Source of the DNA: an uncultured candidate division Zixibacteria bacterium | GTDB lineage: Bacteria > Zixibacteria > MSB-5A5 > GN15 > PGXB01 | DNA length: 8,349 nucleotides | Direction of reading: 5' to 3' | Assembly (NCBI GenBank): GCA_937925655.1 | Contig: CALAMC010000006.1 | Coordinates: 1-8,349, forward strand | Part shown: positions 6,045 to 8,349 of the stretch, piece by piece | Numbering within the stretch: position 1 is the stretch's first letter | How the letters are laid out: each line of letters opens with the position of its first letter | Made by a program: the position numbers and the translations under genes | Notes under the pieces: model-generated | Told to the model about the DNA's origin: nothing | Seen by the model: only the letters and a program-made list of their open reading frames with translations | Databases searched by the model: none

Positions 6045-6099
6045 TTACGAGTTTTCGACATCACAAAGGCAGACGTTCCCAGCCTGTACCTTTTGGTTA

Positions 6100-6170
6100 G
6101 TCCGGGCGCCCGCCGGGTCGGGGCGGTTATCGTCCAGCCGCCCGGCCCGGACGGATATCGGAAAGGAGGT
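6100..6170 (+). promoter_or_regulatory. GC-rich structured leader segment followed by an orphan ribosome site
   Basis: GTCCGGGC (6100-6107) pairs with GCCCGGAC (6145-6152). Inside it, GGGCGG (6121-6126) pairs with CCGCCC (6138-6143), leaving a CCC/GGG-rich side arm. Ten bases later comes GAAAGGAGGTG (6161-6171), a very long anti-Shine-Dalgarno match with no start codon at normal spacing. It could be an RNA control element, or the remains of the front of a lost gene. No known riboswitch class is recognised. Confidence 0.4.
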
Positions 6171-6188
6171 GGAAGAGAGGATAAAAAA

Positions 6189-6260
6189 TTGAAACGCTTT
6201 TGTCAGTATGTAAACCATGCGCCCGGAAAAACAATTGCATTTAAAACTCGAAAGGAGTAA
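6189..6260 (+). CDS. Possible short leader peptide or decayed small gene
   Basis: TTG 6189 opens a 23-codon frame ending in TAA 6258-6260, three bases before the next ATG. GAGAGG (6175-6180) lies 8 nt upstream, and the stronger orphan site is at 6161-6171. The frame starts with basic residues (KRF) and its last codons contain the ribosome site of the 6264 gene, so coupling is possible. An AT-AAA-AAA just upstream looks like a lost ATG-AAA-AAA start. The evidence is thin; it may not be translated. Confidence 0.2.
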   Translation: MKRFCQYVNHAPGKTIAFKTRKE

Positions 6261-6263
6261 ACT

Positions 6264-7181
6264 ATGTTTAAGGGTAAGCTTTCAAAAGCAGTTTCGTTGG
6301 TAGTCATGGTCGCTATGATGAATTTGATGATGGCCTGCAATGTTTCCAAATCCCCGACGGGGGATGGTGCTTTGCCGGATGAAGGTCTCGGCAAATATGA
6401 ACTCTTGTCTGACAGCAAGGGATTGAATGCGGAAGAACCGGCGGCGGGGCAGGCAGCATTAAAGATTTTTGAACTACCCATGGGTATTCTATTATATGTA
6501 ATCAATTTTGAATTGACCGAGAATGGGTATGTGGTAACTTATTCATATGATGTTGGCGGCACAACTTTGACACGAAGAGCAGTAATTGCGCATGATTTTT
6601 CGCACATGAATTCATATGATATGTTAGGCAACAGGCTTTATCACTATTCTGTCGACTTGGCGGTGGATAAAAACTCTACTTTATTCACCTTTGAAACCTC
6701 ACAGGATACGTTGTTCATGACCTATTTCATCAATGAAGTACGACAGAAATATGAATTCAATGGTGATATTGTTGATCTTGTTTATGAAAGTCATGAACAA
6801 TTGGAACGTTCCGGATGGTTGTTTCAGAATTATACAGAAGAAAATAAATCAACATTATCCCCAGAGGATTTGGCTTTATACGAAAAGATCGCGAGTCTCA
6901 ACGAACTACTTTCGGCGCCAAATTCATTTGCTGATAACATGGATGCGGAGGTAACGGGTTACCTAATGGCCGATGAACAATTTTTAACTTGGCTCGCATC
7001 AAAAAATCAAAACCCGCCTGTTACGGAAAGGGACCTGTGCGGAGTCGTTGATGATATTGCGGCGATCGTGTCACTAACGTGCTATCTGCCTCTTCCATGG
7101 TCCGCAGTAACATGTATCCCGGCGATGGGAGTATCCATTGCCTGTGCCGCAGCAAATTTGCTGGCACCATTGGCTGATTAA
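6264..7181 (+). CDS. Lipoprotein-like protein with hydrophobic four-Cys C-terminal domain
   Basis: The product is 305 aa. AAAGGAG (6251-6257) lies 6 nt upstream. The N-terminus is basic then hydrophobic and Met-rich, ending in LMMAC with Cys25. It is a plausible though imperfect lipobox, so the protein is probably lipid-anchored. Residues about 40-180 look beta-rich with many Tyr (VVTYSYDVGG), and about 185-250 are helical and acidic. The last 47 residues are hydrophobic, small-residue rich and carry Cys 259, 273, 284 and 294 at near-regular spacing. This resembles in style the Cys-rich hydrophobic peptides released from halocin C8-type precursors, though I cannot claim homology. Three small two-helix membrane proteins follow, which would fit immunity or export partners. 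An alternative is an envelope lipoprotein whose C-terminus is a membrane hairpin. Confidence 0.8.
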   Translation: MFKGKLSKAVSLVVMVAMMNLMMACNVSKSPTGDGALPDEGLGKYELLSDSKGLNAEEPAAGQAALKIFELPMGILLYVINFELTENGYVVTYSYDVGGTTLTRRAVIAHDFSHMNSYDMLGNRLYHYSVDLAVDKNSTLFTFETSQDTLFMTYFINEVRQKYEFNGDIVDLVYESHEQLERSGWLFQNYTEENKSTLSPEDLALYEKIASLNELLSAPNSFADNMDAEVTGYLMADEQFLTWLASKNQNPPVTERDLCGVVDDIAAIVSLTCYLPLPWSAVTCIPAMGVSIACAAANLLAPLAD

Positions 7182-7204
7182 AAAATTCAACAAAAGGAGG
7201 TGCG

Positions 7205-7477
7205 ATGGGTTATTTGAACCTGGGATTCCTGGTAACCGTTTTTGTTGGAATACTTCTTATTGTAATCGGACACCGATATCGGGTCCCGGAGCATCGATCG
7301 TTTTTTGACGGAAGTGTATTTCGATCATCCGGCCTTGCTCCATTGTCTGTCGTGGGCATTTGGAAATACAAAACATACTGGCAGGCACCTGGATTTGCGA
7401 TCCATGCCGCAGGCGTGATATTTTTAAGTATCGGTATTCTTATTGGCCTTGTCAGGGTTTTATTGAATTGGACTTGA
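7205..7477 (+). CDS. Small two-helix membrane protein, paralogue A
   Basis: The product is 90 aa with a strong ribosome site, AAGGAGG (7194-7200), 4 nt before the ATG, and 23 nt after the lipoprotein gene. Helix 1 spans about residues 6-22, followed by GHRYRVPEHRSFF. A polar, Trp/Tyr-containing middle runs to about residue 60, then helix 2 ends in IGLVRVLL. The pattern (helix 1, then G, a basic residue, P, E, F; helix 2 ending GL-hydrophobic-R) is shared with the gene at 7927 and more loosely with 7619. No known family is recognised. The tight spacing suggests co-expression with the lipoprotein; an immunity-like or envelope role is a guess. Confidence 0.7.
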   Translation: MGYLNLGFLVTVFVGILLIVIGHRYRVPEHRSFFDGSVFRSSGLAPLSVVGIWKYKTYWQAPGFAIHAAGVIFLSIGILIGLVRVLLNWT

Positions 7478-7480
7478 TCC

Positions 7481-7527
7481 TTCAAAGCCAGCCACAAAAA
7501 AATGGCCGGCTTTGAAAATATTTTATT
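7481..7527 (+). terminator. Intrinsic-terminator-like hairpin between paralogues A and B
   Basis: TTCAAAGCC-A-GCCA (7481-7494) pairs with TGGC-C-GGCTTTGAA (7503-7516). That is a 13-bp stem with one mismatch and an A-rich 8-nt loop, followed by AATATTTTATT. It begins only 3 nt after the stop at 7477. It probably reduces transcription into the two downstream genes rather than blocking it, as I see no clear promoter in 7528-7618. Confidence 0.6.
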
Positions 7528-7618
7528 CCAGCGAACGTGAATTTTATGGCGACACTGGTGGTATAGATGTTGCCCCCTATTCGGAGACAATGTTGCAGCA
7601 TTTTAAAAGGAGGATGTT

Positions 7619-7873
7619 ATGGAATTTGTGCTGGGACTTTTATGCGGCCTATCGCTTTTGGCCGGACTGGTGCTGGCAATTTCGTGCAATTGGCACCGCT
7701 TGCCTGGAACACCAACAATTCCGTCGTTCAATCCGGCTAATTGGCATTTGCCGTGGAGCATCAAGGAACGGCTAACTCCAAAAGGGGTTAAAATTTATTT
7801 GGCCAGTTATATATGCATCATAATTGGCTTGGCCTTATATGCCATTACATATGGCATCGGGCCATTGATTTAG
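7619..7873 (+). CDS. Small two-helix membrane protein, paralogue B
   Basis: The product is 84 aa. AAAAGGAGG (7605-7613) lies 5 nt before the ATG. Helix 1 (about 4-21) ends in a Cys-containing stretch, then WHRLPGTPTIPSFNP, a Trp-rich polar loop (NWHLPWSIKERL), and helix 2 from about residue 58 to the C-terminus. The layout matches paralogues A and C, but sequence similarity is weaker and the GL-R motif of helix 2 is absent. Unknown function. Confidence 0.65.
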   Translation: MEFVLGLLCGLSLLAGLVLAISCNWHRLPGTPTIPSFNPANWHLPWSIKERLTPKGVKIYLASYICIIIGLALYAITYGIGPLI

Positions 7874-7926
7874 CGACCGCTGAAAAAAAGATGAATCGGG
7901 CCGATTTGCAATAATAGGAGGGTAAA

Positions 7927-8166
7927 ATGCTTTATGTCGTTGGCGCGTTAAGTCTGCTATCAATCTTTTGCGGGATTGCATTCATAATTATCGGTTATTC
8001 GCAGCGTAATCCGGAAAGGACTTTATTCAGTTTTAAAAATCCGTTTAACCCTTTTAAAATGCGGCCGTGGTTTAAAAATGACTGGGGATACCGGCTCGGC
8101 ATTTCGGGGGGATTCCTGCTGGCATTGGGCGGGGTTTTCGGTCTGATTCGGCAGGTTCTGACATAA
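7927..8166 (+). CDS. Small two-helix membrane protein, paralogue C
   Basis: The product is 79 aa. TAGGAGGGT (7915-7923) lies just upstream of the ATG. Helix 1 (about 4-23) ends in IIIGYSQRNPERTLFSF, comparable with IVIGHRYRVPEHRSFF in paralogue A. A basic Phe/Trp/Asn-Pro loop follows, then helix 2 ends in VFGLIRQVL, comparable with LIGLVRVLL in A. This is the clearest evidence that the three genes are a tandem family. Unknown function; it ends with TAA TAG. Confidence 0.65.
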   Translation: MLYVVGALSLLSIFCGIAFIIIGYSQRNPERTLFSFKNPFNPFKMRPWFKNDWGYRLGISGGFLLALGGVFGLIRQVLT

Positions 8167-8305
8167 TAGTCAGCGTGGGATTCGGCATAATTGGCGGCAT
8201 TATTATCCGGGGGCCGGGACAGGCCGACCCTCGGATATGAGGGGATTTCCGCATGCACTATGCGAACAAGCCTACTTAAAACGACCTATCAGCGTAAGCC
8301 GGTAA

Positions 8306-8324
8306 CACACCCTTTCAGGGTGTG
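8306..8324 (+). terminator. Hairpin downstream of the last gene
   Basis: CACACCC (8306-8312) and GGGTGTG (8318-8324) form a perfect 7-bp stem with a 5-nt loop. No T-run follows. It is a possible end of the 6264-8166 transcript or a dispersed repeat. The rest of 8167-8349 shows no convincing gene. Confidence 0.35.
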
Positions 8325-8349
8325 AGAGATGGTCTGGGGCAATGCGATA

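Larger units (their letters stand above)
5723..6048 (+). repeat. 326-bp intergenic repeat, copy 2 (putative enhancer-promoter module)
   Basis: This is the second copy of the block at 27-352, with the same order of parts and no net gap. All three palindromes here are the same sequence, CTCGTCGGCGACGAG, whereas copy 1 has three different AT-containing ones. The inverted pair TTTTTACGAATT (5738-5749) and AATTCGTAAAAA (5900-5911) is perfect here. The copy is followed by the 6264-8166 gene group. A reading frame from 5802 stays open through this copy, but the equivalent frame in copy 1 is stopped and substitutions show no codon bias, so it is not called as a gene. Confidence 0.85.

Noticed and set aside
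5802..6260. A 152-codon open frame through repeat copy 2
   Set aside because: The matching frame in copy 1 has a stop before palindrome 3, it begins inside the repeat without a ribosome site, and substitutions between copies are not codon-like. Only its last 23 codons are kept as a low-confidence leader.
7210..7590. Minus-strand frame opposite paralogue A
   Set aside because: The + strand gene has a strong ribosome site and a membrane-protein pattern; the antisense product lacks both.
8174..8240. Short GTG frame after the last gene with a hydrophobic Gly/Ile start
   Set aside because: No ribosome site and only about 21 codons; not supportable.
1..8349. tRNA, rRNA, CRISPR array, integrase or transposase genes
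   Set aside because: None seen on either strand; the repeats are only two long copies with palindromes, not regularly spaced short repeats with spacers.

Overview
All ten credible genes lie on the + strand. The layout looks like a bacterial accessory region from an uncultured lineage. The evidence for that is strong Shine-Dalgarno sites (AAGGAGG type), Sec and lipoprotein signal peptides, a TPR-AAA+ sigma54-type activator with a Fis-like HTH, and many small secreted or membrane proteins with no family I recognise. A Gram-negative, FCB-group-like candidate phylum fits the style, but this is a weak inference: no marker gene is present.

Layout. (1) 1-456: no gene. It holds copy 1 of a 326-bp repeat (27-352) with three 15-bp palindromes and a near-consensus sigma54 -24/-12 promoter (333-347). 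(2) 463-2656: a tight four-gene operon encoding a five-helix Yip1-like membrane protein, a secreted beta-rich protein, a single-pass membrane-anchored protein, and a 71-aa secreted peptide with six Cys and four Trp. It ends in two hairpins. (3) 2657-3163: no gene. It holds those hairpins, a sigma70-type promoter with a 17-bp spacer, and a leader of about 250 nt. (4) 3164-5645: a small secreted Cys-containing protein overlapping a 725-aa TPR/AAA+/HTH activator. (5) 5646-6263: no confident gene. It holds copy 2 of the repeat (5723-6048), collinear with copy 1 and about 86% identical by hand count, then a GC-rich structured leader. (6) 6264-8166: a lipoprotein-like protein with a hydrophobic four-Cys C-terminus, followed by three small two-helix membrane proteins that resemble each other. 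(7) 8167-8349: no gene; one hairpin.

Main idea (inference): the 326-bp repeat is an enhancer-promoter module for sigma54. Palindromes sit about 100-310 bp upstream of a conserved GG-N10-GT element, and one copy precedes each effector operon. The activator encoded between the copies, itself behind a housekeeping promoter, is the natural candidate to bind the palindromes through its Fis-like HTH. The palindrome cores differ between copies, yet almost every change is symmetric, so the dyad is kept. That is what dimer-binding sites with changing specificity would look like. The output genes look like export or envelope peptides and small membrane proteins, possibly a peptide-toxin/immunity or envelope-stress system. 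The activator also carries unusual residues in GAFTGA, Walker B and sensor I, and its sensor half is far more AT-rich than its ATPase half.
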